From Phytophthora hibernalis (taxonomy: Eukaryota; Oomycota; Peronosporomycetes; Peronosporales; Peronosporaceae), in assembly GCA_012656075.1 (NCBI GenBank), contig JAAKBF010000190.1, forward strand, positions 62,001-126,000: 64,000 nucleotides of DNA, read 5' to 3'. Position 1 is the first letter of the stretch. Each line of letters begins with the position of its first letter. This document shows, piece by piece, positions 1-9,529 of the stretch. The notes beneath the pieces are model-generated. The model searched no databases, was not told where the DNA came from, and was given only the letters and a program-made list of their open reading frames with translations. Made by a program: the position numbers and the translations under genes.

Positions 1-1344
1 AACCGCGTGTTGGAAGACGTGCTGCGCAGCGTCTGCGCCGAAGATCCCACGAAGTGGAGCACGTTGCTGCCTCAAGTGAAGTTTGCACTCAACAATGCGG
101 TGCATGCGTCGACGGGTTTCACCCCATTCTACGTTAACGGGCTGCGGCACCCGCGTACGCCGTTGTCGTTGCCTCCGGCTTCAAATTTGGGTGAGGGAGA
201 GGCTGTCGCCGAGGATCCCCGTGGCCTCAAAGGCCTTCGCTCGTCCGTCAAACGGAACCTGCTCACGTTCATTGAGACAGGAGAGGCGGTAAGACAGCGC
301 GTCTGAGATGCTATGGCGGCGGCACAAGACACACAGAAAGAAAACAGTGATCGCCAGGGGCGTAAGAACACACAGGTGTTTGTATTAGGGACCAGGTCCT
401 CTTAAACGCGAAGAATCTTCCTATGCAGGCGGTCACCGCTGTGGGCAGCACAAAGCTCCGTCCTCGGTTTGTGGGGCCGTTCACGGTCATTGGGGTCCAC
501 GGCAATGCGTACACGTTGGATTTGCCGTCGGCTATGGCCACGCACCCGACGTTCTACGTGGGCTTGCTCAAGCCGTACCGCCCGGCGGAGGTGGCTGCTG
601 AGGCGGGTGACTCGTCGAGTCCGATGAACTCGAGTACTGCCGAACGGCATTCGCCATCATCTGCATCACGTCGGCCTGAGTCAGAGCTGGAGCCGCCGGC
701 GGAGCCACCACGGCCGCAGGGGCACGGTTCTCCAACTCCGCCACGCGGTTGTAGAGCTGGCGAATCCAACCGAGATGCTCTTCGAGAGCGGAGTGAGCAT
801 TCCGAAGCGCATATTGGGCCTCCGCGTTACTGCGGTCCAGCTGAGACAGACCCCGGTTCAGCTGGACGAACTGATCTTGCAGATCACCCGTTACACGCCC
901 GAGACGATCCAGGTCCTGGTGGACGTTCCGATCAGAGGCCATCGCCGCTTTGACGCTCTGCACGCGTCCGCGCAGGGACGCAAGGTCCACCCGCTGCGCC
1001 TCCAGGAGCCGCTGGCACCCTCAACCGCGTCCAGAAAGACCCACGAATTCACGGGACGTCAGTCGCAGAGGCGTACGACGCCATCGATCGATGCGGAGCA
1101 TCATGGTCGGTCGACGCGTCCGTTGCGTCCTCCGCCCCTATTGATCGAAAACGAGGGCGCTCTCTACTTCCACGTTGAGAAGCTACTGAAGCGCCGCGGG
1201 CGTACCGGCCACTACCAGTATCTGGTGAAGTGGCGCGGTCATCCCGAGGATCAGAGCACATGGGAGTCCGGTAGCCGCCTCTCGGAGGACTGCGCCGATG
1301 TCGTGGACGCTTACGAACTCTCCCACGGAGCCAGTCGGCGCTAA
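1..1344 (+). pseudogene. Ty3/gypsy pol 3' end: integrase C-terminal part plus chromodomain, broken
   Basis: This is the 3' part of a Ty3/gypsy polyprotein; its upstream part lies outside the window. Frame 1 from base 1 to 303 reads as the end of an integrase core (LEDVLRSVCAEDPTKW, then a FALNNAVHASTGFTPF-like stretch, typical of oomycete elements). An in-frame TGA at 304-306 interrupts it, but the same frame continues as recognisable protein to about 388. A one-base loss near 389-392 then moves the frame. The integrase C-terminal module follows, with a RPRFVGPF motif at about 456-485 and THPTFYVGLLKPYRP near 540-580. A chromodomain lies at about 1139-1341 (YLVKWRGHPEDQSTWE) and ends at the TAA 1342-1344. 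Integrase inserts element DNA, and chromodomains of chromoviruses bind chromatin marks to guide insertion. Stop and frameshift make this copy non-functional. Family call is firm, exact edges are not. Confidence 0.85.
568..1030 (-). pseudogene. Gag-like coiled-coil fragment, inverted inside pol
   Basis: On the minus strand there is an open frame of about 150 residues, from about 1030 down to 568. It has a clear helical, heptad-like middle (about residues 10-85, rich in Leu, Val, Asp, Arg, Gln) and then a Pro/Ala-rich and Ser/Pro-rich tail. This composition is what is expected of the N-terminal part of an oomycete Ty3/gypsy Gag and not of a chance antisense frame. It lies between the integrase C-terminal module and the chromodomain, where the plus-strand reading is low-complexity and unlike protein. 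I infer that a piece of gag DNA sits inverted in the pol region. The alternative is a coincidental antisense ORF in GC-rich DNA. No Gag zinc knuckle is visible. Confidence 0.45.
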
Positions 1345-1368
1345 CCGGTCCGAGAACACTTCGAGGTT

Positions 1369-2745
1369 CTATCGGCTGGGACTGCCATGACTTCTCTGTC
1401 TTCTGCACCACCTCCTCGAGGATCACCCCGGCGCGGGCATATTGCAGTCGAAGTGCCGCTTGTGCCACTGGTCGTCGACAATCATCTTTGCCATGCGAAA
1501 GCGAAGACGCCGCTGGGCCAACCAATCGATTCGATAAGGCGAGGCCAAGAACTCGGGCAGGGGTACCCCATGTGGTGGAGCCACGACCTGATGTCGGTCT
1601 CGTTGGACTGTCGGGCCAGGCCTGTGTCGGCAAGCAGCACGACCGGACACTCGTCGTAGTGAGAGACGGTCTGGCCAGGCGCGCGACTCAGTCGCAGGTA
1701 TCCGCGGTAATCAGGGACGGACCAATATCGCAATGCGAGCAGCTGTTCTCGCGTGCGGGAGACGTGGTCTCGTGTTCGCGCTTGGAGTCGCGGTGCTGCT
1801 CGGCAGCTACTTGGCCGGTGCGGGCTCGGTCGGCGAGGTGCTGCCGGTTGTCGGACCGGAGCATCTCTGCCGGCACTTCTTCGCCCTCCACGACGTTCGT
1901 CATGACTTGGGTCTCCCGCTCGGGGGTCCAAGCGGTCTCGCGCTCTGCCCTCTCGCACTGAGCGCTCCGCGCAACGGCAGCGGCGCTGCGAGGAGTGGCA
2001 GGGCTCCCGGGATGCAAGGCGCGTTGCTGCTCCGTGAGTGGTGGGGACTTGTTGGGGTCGTGGACCGCTCCCTGCTCGTGGTCGTCCTCTTCAAGCTCGG
2101 ACTCACCGTAGTCGACTTCGTCGGAACAGTCATTCGGAGAATAGTGCTCGGCACGACGTGGCGGGATCTCCTCAACCTCTATGCCCGTGGCGGACGGCTC
2201 CTCGGAAGTTTAGCCCCCGCACCAGGCTTTTGCGAGTCGTCGTGGGCTCTCGGAGCTTTTGGATCAGCGACCGGCTCCTTTGGAGCTTCTTCCATCGGGT
2301 TCGGCGGCGGTTGCTCGTCGCTCGCTACAGGAGCCGTCTCCATGTTGACGTCCTCGTCGCCAGTGATGAGCCCAGGGTTCGTGACGTCGGCGTCCGACTC
2401 GCTGTGGCTGCTGGCGTCTTCGTGTGGGCCGGGCAGTTGGACTGCATTGCGCTTGCTGGATCGGGCTCGGGTTTGGGGCGGCTGTGGCGAATCGCCGGGT
2501 TTCTTAGAAGCGGTTTTCTGCTTCTTTGCGGCGGGGTCTTCTTCGGCTTGGCAGCGGCGGCGCTGAGCGCCTTGGCTTCCTGAGTTTTCCCATCCGGGAG
2601 TGGTGGCGCGTGCCCGTGGGGCGTCGGTGGTCTTCTGGAATGAGGCGTCGCCTTCTCCGTCGCTGGATTCCCCTTGGGACAGGTGCTTCCCGTTTGGGTG
2701 TAACGGGGTCACGCTGGCCGCCACCGTTTGCCGTGCAAAAGAACT
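1369..2745 (-). pseudogene. Antisense ORF convergent to pol, function unknown, frameshifted
   Basis: A protein-like reading runs on the minus strand from about 2745 to a TAG at 1369-1371, so its 3' end is only 25 bp from the pol stop and faces it. It changes frame near 2180, 1820 and 1490, and has an in-frame TGA near 1425. The N-terminal half (2745-2180) is Ser/Pro/Lys/Glu-rich and low-complexity, with a possible basic nuclear-localisation-like stretch. The C-terminal half is more ordered, for example ALRYWSVPDYRGYLRLSR near 1730 and SWPRLIESIGWP near 1520. Composition and aromatic-rich blocks suggest a once-real protein. I do not recognise a catalytic domain. No clear ATG start is visible. 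It lies between pol and the candidate LTR, so it probably belonged to the element. Confidence 0.5.
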
Positions 2746-2764
2746 TATGAAAGGGGAGACCCAA

Positions 2765-3069
2765 TGTTCTTCCGTGTGGTCCACACAAGTCTGCCTAAGT
2801 ACGAGTACATGCCCCACATAAGTTGGTGTGTGACACCCGGCTCCCAGCTAAGTACGATTGTGTATTTTACACTAGATACGAATCGGACTTAAGGTAGACG
2901 ATTGATGGAGAGCCATCCATTTGGAGTACAGAAGTTTAGTATGCAGATAGTTAGCAGTAGTTAGAACCTTACAAGTGAGATTAATACAGTCAGTTTAACT
3001 CTAACCCGGAAGTTCGCAAGTCGTTTGGTACTCGGTACCAGGAAACGACTGGAAGGCCAGCTTACAACA
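2765..3069 (+). repeat. Candidate 3' LTR of the first Ty3/gypsy element
   Basis: A 305-bp segment starts TGTTCT and ends ACAACA, so the ends form the short inverted repeat TGTT/AACA typical of LTRs. A purine-rich run at 2750-2758 (AAAGGGGAG) lies just upstream, as expected for a polypurine tract priming plus-strand synthesis. It sits downstream of the pol chromodomain. The matching 5' LTR is outside the window, so the boundaries cannot be checked. A start about 60 bp later, at the TGTGTGACACC near 2825, is also possible. Confidence 0.45.
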
Positions 3070-4473
3070 GAGACGCCAGGCGTCTGTTGTGGTTACGCGT
3101 TAACGCTTCCTCTAAGGCAAAGGTGCGTGTGACTCCGTCACAGGATCGCAATGCATGTTTACTTGAAACACGTCCCTTCGCGGTAGGGTGCTCTTCTTGC
3201 ATCGATGTAAGAAATTAGGTTGCTGTAGAAAAAATACAAAAATGGCCAAGCTGGTTTTATCACTGATAAATATCGATGATATTGTACTACGATATGTGCT
3301 GAGGCTCTTTATCAACGCTGAAAAAATCGATACTGAAAAAAATCGAAAGCAAAAAAATCATATCATTGATATGATACCGGTCTATACCGTTATGAGCGGT
3401 ATGCTCTAACCAATTAAACTAGCTAAAAACGCCAATGCTACTCAAGCCTGGACGCTACATCATTTGGTTATAGTCCAGGGTGATAGCACTGCAGACCAAC
3501 AAGCTCCATTTGGGAGCTCTCCATGCAGTCGACATTCGAATAAATACTGCAAAACAGGCACCGAGAGGATACAGCAGTAGCACACGCCAAATACGACTCC
3601 GTTTCTCGAAAAATAGCATAAGAAGAGCAGCGAGCGCCAGGTATCTGACGAAATGACACGTTGATTGCTCAATGCGACAACTGCAACAGACACAAAAAGT
3701 ACACGATAAAATGGCCAGAATACGACATCGTTCGGCAAACTTCTGCAAATCTTGTGAAAATTATCATACTTAGAATGGTTGCGAGGACTAGTCCGCACTC
3801 ATACAGGGAGTAGTTAGTCTTATAAACCGCAACAAATTCAAATTCAAATTCATACAGTGTAGGTGTAGTAAGCATATGATTCCGTCGTTGCATTGCCGAC
3901 TTATCTTCTCACTTTCATGCAAGACTACGTACATAAACTAAAATCGCATCATTCACTGAAACTTATTCGTGCAATTTGAACGAAACATTTCCTGCAGCTA
4001 GATCGATGAATGCAGGATTCCTTCAACACTCCTTCAACCAACATCTTGCTAATACTTCGAAGTACAGCTAATTTTTGCCTTAATCGTTCCTATCAGTATC
4101 TCTAATCAATATAATCCAAAAATGGCGTGAAGTGAATTTTGCATGACGAATTCCAATCCATTTTTCTAAAAACACTCACTTTGAAACTTAGTTTGCTGAG
4201 CTCAACAGTAAAATCCAGACCTGTTCCGTGCGGCTTTGTGTAATATGTTATTAATAACTGCTTGTACAGTGTAGTTGATACGCAGGTCACTTTAATAGAG
4301 GGAAATTGGACCAAATTCCCACACCTTACCTTTATAAGAATGACATTTGACATCCAACTTTCGGTATGAAAACCCGAGTTTGTGGGTAAGAGAGATGACT
4401 TTCGATTAGTAAAGTGGACTCGTAACTGGTTCAGCACCGAATGTGCCTAACAAACGAGCTGGCGAAGAAGAAG
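3070..4473. other. AT-rich intergenic stretch, no gene seen
   Basis: The base composition drops to AT-rich compared with the flanking element. Short open frames here have no protein-like composition. It holds a tRNA-like fragment (3352-3427) and an inverted repeat at 3357-3375 (9-base arms). It also holds a segment at 4288-4430 that resembles 5944-6110, with shared CACCTTACCTTT and CTTTAATAG/CGATTAG motifs. These look like decayed copies of one dispersed repeat. Confidence 0.5.
3352..3427 (-). pseudogene. tRNA-like fragment with CAU anticodon loop
   Basis: On the minus strand the sequence from about 3425 downward contains a D-arm-like block (GTTTAATTGGTTAGAGC). A five-pair anticodon stem TACCG/CGGTA follows, with a seven-base loop CTCATAA; the anticodon CAT is at 3394-3392. 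This is the anticodon arm of a methionine-type tRNA. The expected T-arm and a pairing acceptor stem are not present: the sequence instead runs into an AT palindrome (3357-3375) and a run of seven T. It may be a decayed tRNA, a piece of organellar tRNA in the nucleus, or a SINE head. I do not consider it functional. Confidence 0.35.
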
Positions 4474-4593
4474 AGTAGTCTACTCCGTTAAAGCGGAGAT
4501 AGAGTAGTCTACTCCGTTAAAGCAGAGATTGGTCGTGTTTTACAGGAAGCGTAGTCTACTCCGTTAAAGCAGAGATTGGTCGTGTTTTACAGG
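4474..4593. repeat. Short direct repeat with hairpin-forming core, three copies
   Basis: The block GTAGTCTACTCCGTTAAAGC occurs three times. Copies two and three (4504-4546 and 4551-4593) are 43 bp, identical and spaced 47 bp. Copy one (4474-4500) is truncated and reads CTCCGTTAAAGCGGAG, a perfect five-pair hairpin that the A in the later copies weakens. GTAGTCTAC is itself near-palindromic. It looks like a minisatellite or a transposon-end remnant. Confidence 0.75.
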
Positions 4594-4727
4594 TTAAATG
4601 TTCACACCAGGAATACCCGTCAGCCACTTCAGGGCCATACCGACTATTTTACTCATGCTGCAAGTAACTGAAGGACTTGAACGCATGCTTTCGTCTCGTA
4701 CATTTACTAAATGGTGTCAAATGTAAA

Positions 4728-5003
4728 TCACAGAAAAAGATCGAGTCCTTCCAAGAGATCCAGCGCCAGCAGCAGTCCTCGATATTCCGCCTCGTTGACC
4801 GTTAAGTCTACGTCGTAACCTGAAGCGGCCTTCTCGATCTTCCAACCTAGCAACTTCCAGACAATGGCACCAAATGCACCCTTCCCGTTCGCCTTCGCGG
4901 ACCCGTCGAAGCTGATCACGTGCGCCTCTTCTCCAACACTTACAGTTGGTCGAGGGATCAACATCACTTTCTTGGGTTGACGTCGAGGAGAGATGGCTTC
5001 CAA
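4728..5003 (-). pseudogene. Retroelement RNase H-like fragment
   Basis: A 91-residue reading contains VISFDGSAKANGKGAFGA followed by TVNEAEYRGLLLALDLL. These are the first Asp-containing strand and the Glu-containing helix of the RNase H fold, in the form found downstream of reverse transcriptase in oomycete retroelements. RNase H removes the RNA strand of the RNA:DNA hybrid. The frame stops right after the helix, so the later catalytic Asp residues are missing. It lies head-to-head with the reverse transcriptase piece at 5046-5669, so the two are not one transcript. Confidence 0.7.
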
Positions 5004-5045
5004 AGCTGCGTCGACAGAAGCTGGAGAAGTTATGCAAGCTGTTAA

Positions 5046-5669
5046 TTCATCGCAGACTTTGCCGTATATGCGTCGGTGTTGAACTGCCTGTCGGAGGAAG
5101 ACTTCGAACGTCGAACCCCAGAAAACGACTCATAGAAATGGACGAACGCCGAGAAAGCGTTTCGTCGACTGAAGTTGAAAATTGCCGACGCCCCACTGTT
5201 GCGCCATTTCAGCCCGGAACGGGAACCAGTGATAATTGTATAAGCAAGTGACTGGGCCATCTCCGCTGTTCTCGCTCAACGACATGAGGACGTCTACATG
5301 CCAGTGAAATTCACCAGTCGCACATTGAAGCCGAACGAGCTCAAGTATGACCTCGTTGAGAAAGAGGCCCTGGCGTTGCTGAGAGCACTGACTAGCTGTT
5401 TCACGATGCTAGCTGGACGTAAGATCCGAGTGCTGACTCGATATACGACGTTGGCCTGGGTTTTCCGAATGAACAACCCGCAGGGACGCCTGTGTCAGTG
5501 GGCCGCTCTATTATCGCCATGGGACCTCCAAATCGATCGATCAACTCGTGGGGAAGAAGAGATCCTGGGCATGTTAGGGAGGGCTGTCAATGTTTCACTA
5601 GATTTCATCGACGACCGAGGACCGTTTGTATTTGCTCCAGATTTTTACCGGGACAAGGCTGCTTCATGA
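5046..5669 (+). pseudogene. Reverse transcriptase C-terminal and RNase H region, two in-frame stops
   Basis: One frame from 5046 to 5669 reads as the thumb and RNase H connection region of a Ty3/gypsy pol. Landmarks include PLLRHFSPEREPVIIV, ASDWAISAVLAQ (RNase H first Asp), FTSRTLKPNELKYDLVEKEALALL (RNase H Glu) and VLTRYTTLAWVF. TAG at 5133-5135 and TAA at 5241-5243 interrupt it. No palm domain with the catalytic YxDD is present upstream. Both stops are single-base changes from sense codons, so decay is modest. It is a relic fragment. Confidence 0.8.
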
Positions 5670-6515
5670 TTTACATGCAATATTCGTACATGTAAGAGCT
5701 GGAAGTCAGTATTATTAATTAAAGTAAGCGGGTTGTTAGCAAGAGTACTCTCAATTACCTTGGCAGTGGAGTCATCGGTTGATAGATTAGTTACTACAGC
5801 ATTGTACTGTATTCTGTACTCAAAACGACTCAATTTGGCCGTAGCACTTGCCAGTACGAGGCGATATTAGTAAGAAACACTTCCAACCTAACATTCGGCC
5901 AAATCATTCCAGTACAAATACCTTAGTTTTACTAAACTTGAATAATTCCCTCACCTTACCTTTTAAGAGTGCCTTTCATACCACGATTAGTTTAATAGTG
6001 GTAGAGTAGAGTGAGGATTTCCATCTATTAAAGTGGCCTGTTGATACGTAAAAGGTTTTCCGTTTGAATATTGTATTGGAGCAGCACCTACGATTAGAGT
6101 GGACTACACCATGGCGACCTCGAATTAATCAGCACTACCAGGGTTACCGACTTAATGGCTTATAGTGGACACCGTAAATGAATTTGTCGTTGCCAGTACG
6201 CCTGCGCGAGATACCTGGTTGAGCTCCCAGGTACTGCCTTCTTTTTAGGCGGCTTCGTCGTTTGTTTGACACTCGTTCGAAACGAGTCTTTCGTTCCTCA
6301 TTCACATTTGGCACTCATGCCCGCGCAACATACATGATGTTGATCCACGTTGCATGTTCGTCTAGTACATCGATCGTAGTGTTTTCCACTCCATTCGTGT
6401 TGAACGAACGTTGACCCAGTCGTCTTCTCGGTGGCCTGTAGTACCTCCCAGTAAAACGATGTCTGCACATAGCTTTTGAGCTGGTATTTGGCTACTATTG
6501 TTTGTGAGCTCAAAG
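5670..6515. other. Intergenic stretch downstream of TEL2
   Basis: No gene is seen. It is moderately AT-rich. The segment 5944-6110 shares motifs with 4288-4430 (CCTTACCTTT, TTTAATAGTGG, CTATTAAAGTGG at 6025-6036), consistent with a decayed dispersed repeat. The last 200 bases would form the 3' untranslated and downstream region of the minus-strand TEL2 gene. Confidence 0.5.
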
Positions 6516-9383
6516 CTAAGTAATCTCCCACACAAACGAGAGCGCCGGCACGGACGCGAAGGAGCTCAGCAATCGCGCTGCCTCACGACACCCAGCGTCG
6601 GGGTCGTGGCTCTGCACCTGATGCAGCCACGGTGCAACCTCCGCAAGGGCGTCACCCACCTCTTGCCGCAATAGACCCGGAGGCACTACCAGTAGCACGC
6701 GACTCAAACTGAACAACACCTGGCGGCGTACCTCCGCGTTGGTGTTGAAGCGCTCGCTCCAAGCAAACTCCAGCAAGCATTTGGCCATCGCCGTCGTCTG
6801 AGGCGCGTGGCCCGCACACTCCACAAAGCTTGCTAGCACGTGCAGCAAGTGCGCCAAGAACGTCTGCTCAACTTCGCTGCGAGACTTCCCAGTTGTGCTC
6901 GAATCAGTCGAATGCTTCCGCACGTACTCGACATACCCGAACAGCACTGGTGAGAAGAACTCCAGTGCGTATGGCGCAAAAGCGTTTCTCTTTGACGCGG
7001 CCAATGGGTCACGTCGGTAGCCCCAGCGACGTGTTTTCAGACTTTGCATCGTGCGCGTCGCCAAATCGTTTGGAATGATGTCAACTTGCTTCTGAAGAAG
7101 GGTTTTGGGTGCTTGTGGACGCTGGTAGCTGCTACCTCTCTCAGATAGTTCCTGGGCGGCCAAGGCCATCGCCTGTAGCGCGTCAATACGGGACTGCAAC
7201 AACTGCTCGCGTTCCAAAGCTTGGCTGCACAGATATGGCAGGGTTTGAGTTGGTGCTAAAGTACATGTGGTCGCAAGAGCTTGTAAACGTAGTTTGGCAA
7301 ACTGCGGTATGCTGAACTTGTCTTCGAGCCGCAACAATGCCCTAGCAACTTCGTGTGATTTGTCGGTCAGATCTCGTGGCCGACGCCGCAGTAAAATGTC
7401 GGCCTCGGTTAGCGCAGTTTCCGTTTTTCCACGGTCATCGTCCGACAAAAGACCTGCAATCAGGTCCTTCAGATACAAGGGTCGTCTGGTTGTCAAGTCT
7501 TCCTCGTCGTCCTGTAAATCGTAGGCTTCAAACTCATATCGGAGTCAGAATCGGCGTCGTCAAAGCTAGATTTGGACTCGACAGCATCATCCGAGTAATT
7601 AGCATATGATTCGTCATCGTCGTCGCTAAGCACCAATTCGTCCGGGTCAGTGTGAACAGCTTGGGCGAGCGCTTTTCCTTCGACCTCGATTTTCCTTCCC
7701 TGACACAGCCTGACTGTTGCTGTCTCTCGCGGAGTTTGGGTCTAAAACCAGATTGACAATGCCCTCCTCGAGCTCTTCTAGTAACACGGGACATCCGTAT
7801 ATCACCAAGGGATCTTCATCTTCAAGTCCAAAGTCTAGTGGCTTGTCAGATGCAATTATGTGCGACAGACTCTCCCCAACACGCATGCCTAGAGCCCGTA
7901 CACACTCCAATGAATGGCCCATGTGGTCTTGGACTCCCTTGCACAGCTTCGTGATCCAGTCGTTCTGTGAGAATGTTGTCTCACTCTTGTCCTTCGCAAG
8001 CTTTTGCAGGCTGTAGCGGAGGAAGAAGCAAATTGAGGCGTTCACGGTGTACTCCGTGCTAACCGCAAAGTCGGTTTGGCTCCAGCGCTCGAGCACCACG
8101 TCAAATACAGAAGCTAGAGGAGACTGGGAAGGATCGCTGCCACCTTGCACCAGAATGTCGACAAGCACCCGCCAGAAGAAAAGGTCATCTATAGACTTTC
8201 GAAGGAGCAGTTTGTGCGCGACAACATACTGGAAGTGCTTGTTACAGCACAGCGCAGCAGGAATTTGGGCGAGTAGTCTGTACTTTGGGAGGCACAACGC
8301 TTGCTTAGCGCTGAGAGGGCTGGCGGCCTTTACGCTCGCAATTTGGAGCAGGATCTGTTCTTGGCACGATTCCGGAAGACCCAAGAACAGCTCATTGTTC
8401 ACTTTCGTGGTCGAAACGGTGTCGACAGAATGCATCCAGCTCTGGATGAACGCTTGAGCTTGGCCGATACGAGTGAGCTTGTCGGCAAACATCCGGAACG
8501 TGCGCAACTGATTCGCAGTGATATCCAGCCGAAAGAGATCGCGAAATATGCCATCGCAAAGCATTGGGAAGTACCGTCGGGGCCGAAATATTGTAGGAGC
8601 ATCGCGCTGTCGGCGATTGTAGATAAGGTCTGCAAGGGGTTCCGTTAATCAACGATCCATGACTTACCACGCCATTTCGGTGCTCCATTCTAGGGATCCC
8701 ATTTCTTTAGCTTACCTGGTAGTGACGACAGCTGTGAAATGAGCACTTGCAGTCCGATCACACTCTGCCCGCCGTTCGTCGCTAATTGCTACAGCATGTC
8801 GACCTCATTAGAACGATATACCAAGTCAGTCATATCTAGTATCCTGCGCACCTGTTCTTGCATCAGCATTTCTGCCACGATGTCCTCCACGCCACCATCG
8901 GTAACAGCCTTCTCCAGCAGCCGAATGCATTGCGTGATGGAAACCTCTGCGTCCTCGTATGCCGTTTTGTCCCCCGCATCTGACCTCGTCTTGGTGGCGG
9001 AGAGAGTTGCTGTCAATGCCGCAACCGCTCGGCTCGGTGGCACGATTTGACGGTCGAAGAAGACGTCGAACGCCTGCTCTCGGTCGAGCTCAGAGAAGCA
9101 GATCTCGAGGTGGACAGCCACGAAGCCCAGCACAAAGGTCGCGACGTCTCGGTAAAAAAACTCCAGGTAAATTTTCTGTCGTGGCACGAGTACAGATCAG
9201 TCGGCAAGACACCAACACGTTGGTGTATATAGCTACCTTCCACGTCGACGGAAAGCGCTCGGGGTAGTGCAACGGTGCGGCCAGCTCGCGCAGATCGGCC
9301 ACTGCAGCCTGCACGTCATAGCGTTTTTCAGCGGCTTCGACGACGCGCTTCCTGGTGTCGACGAACGCGCGAAGTTCGTTCAT
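6516..9383 (-). CDS. TELO2: TEL2/TELO2 family protein (TTT complex), multi-exon, two frame disruptions
   Basis: TEL2 forms the TTT complex with TTI1 and TTI2. TTT works with Hsp90 and R2TP to stabilise PIKK kinases such as TOR, ATM and ATR. Exon 1 starts at ATG 9383 (MNELRAFVDTRK) and ends at AAG 9237 before a GT. Exon 2 resumes at 9160 or 9175 (EFFYRDVATFVLGF) and runs to about 8800. Exon 3 starts near 8629 after TTGCAG and holds the middle helical repeats (RRYFPMLCDGIFRDLF; then VRALGMRVGES near 7880). The C-terminal conserved domain is at 7540-6516 (RRPLYLKDLIAGLL, then ALAAQELSERG, then VECAGHAPQT), ending at TAG 6516-6518. A Ser/Asp-rich linker at about 7745-7545 reads only in a shifted frame (+1, then restored). 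Predicted length is about 870 residues, close to the roughly 840 of human TELO2. The exon 2 donor is uncertain. No other gene of the complex is nearby. Confidence 0.85.
9161..9236 (-). other. TEL2 intron 1
   Basis: The donor GTAGCT follows the codon AAG at 9237. Two in-phase acceptors fit: AG ending at 9161 (76-bp intron) or CAG ending at 9176 (61 bp). Both keep the frame. The short size is normal for oomycete introns. Confidence 0.55.
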
Positions 9384-9529
9384 TTTATCAACACAAAGTG
9401 TACATGAAAAAAATACTTTATCATATTGTGTGCGTAGTACTTTATGAAAGGGGATAAATATCAATTAATTCCCGGGTTTAGGGAATATTATAGTAAATAC
9501 TATACAGTTCATTCACGTTTTTTAAAGGG

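Noticed and set aside
1049..1633. 194-residue minus-strand frame opposite the chromodomain
   Set aside because: It overlaps the well-supported chromodomain on the other strand and its composition is Arg/Pro/Ser-rich, as expected of an antisense frame in GC-rich DNA.
1733..2566. 277-residue plus-strand frame rich in Gly, Leu and Val
   Set aside because: It is the complement of the antisense ORF at 1369-2745, whose composition and ordered C-terminal blocks are more protein-like. The hydrophobic look comes from reading acidic and Ser/Pro codons on the opposite strand.
7717..8648. Plus-strand frames across the TEL2 gene
   Set aside because: They are shadows of TEL2 exons; TEL2 domain order and motifs are clear on the minus strand.
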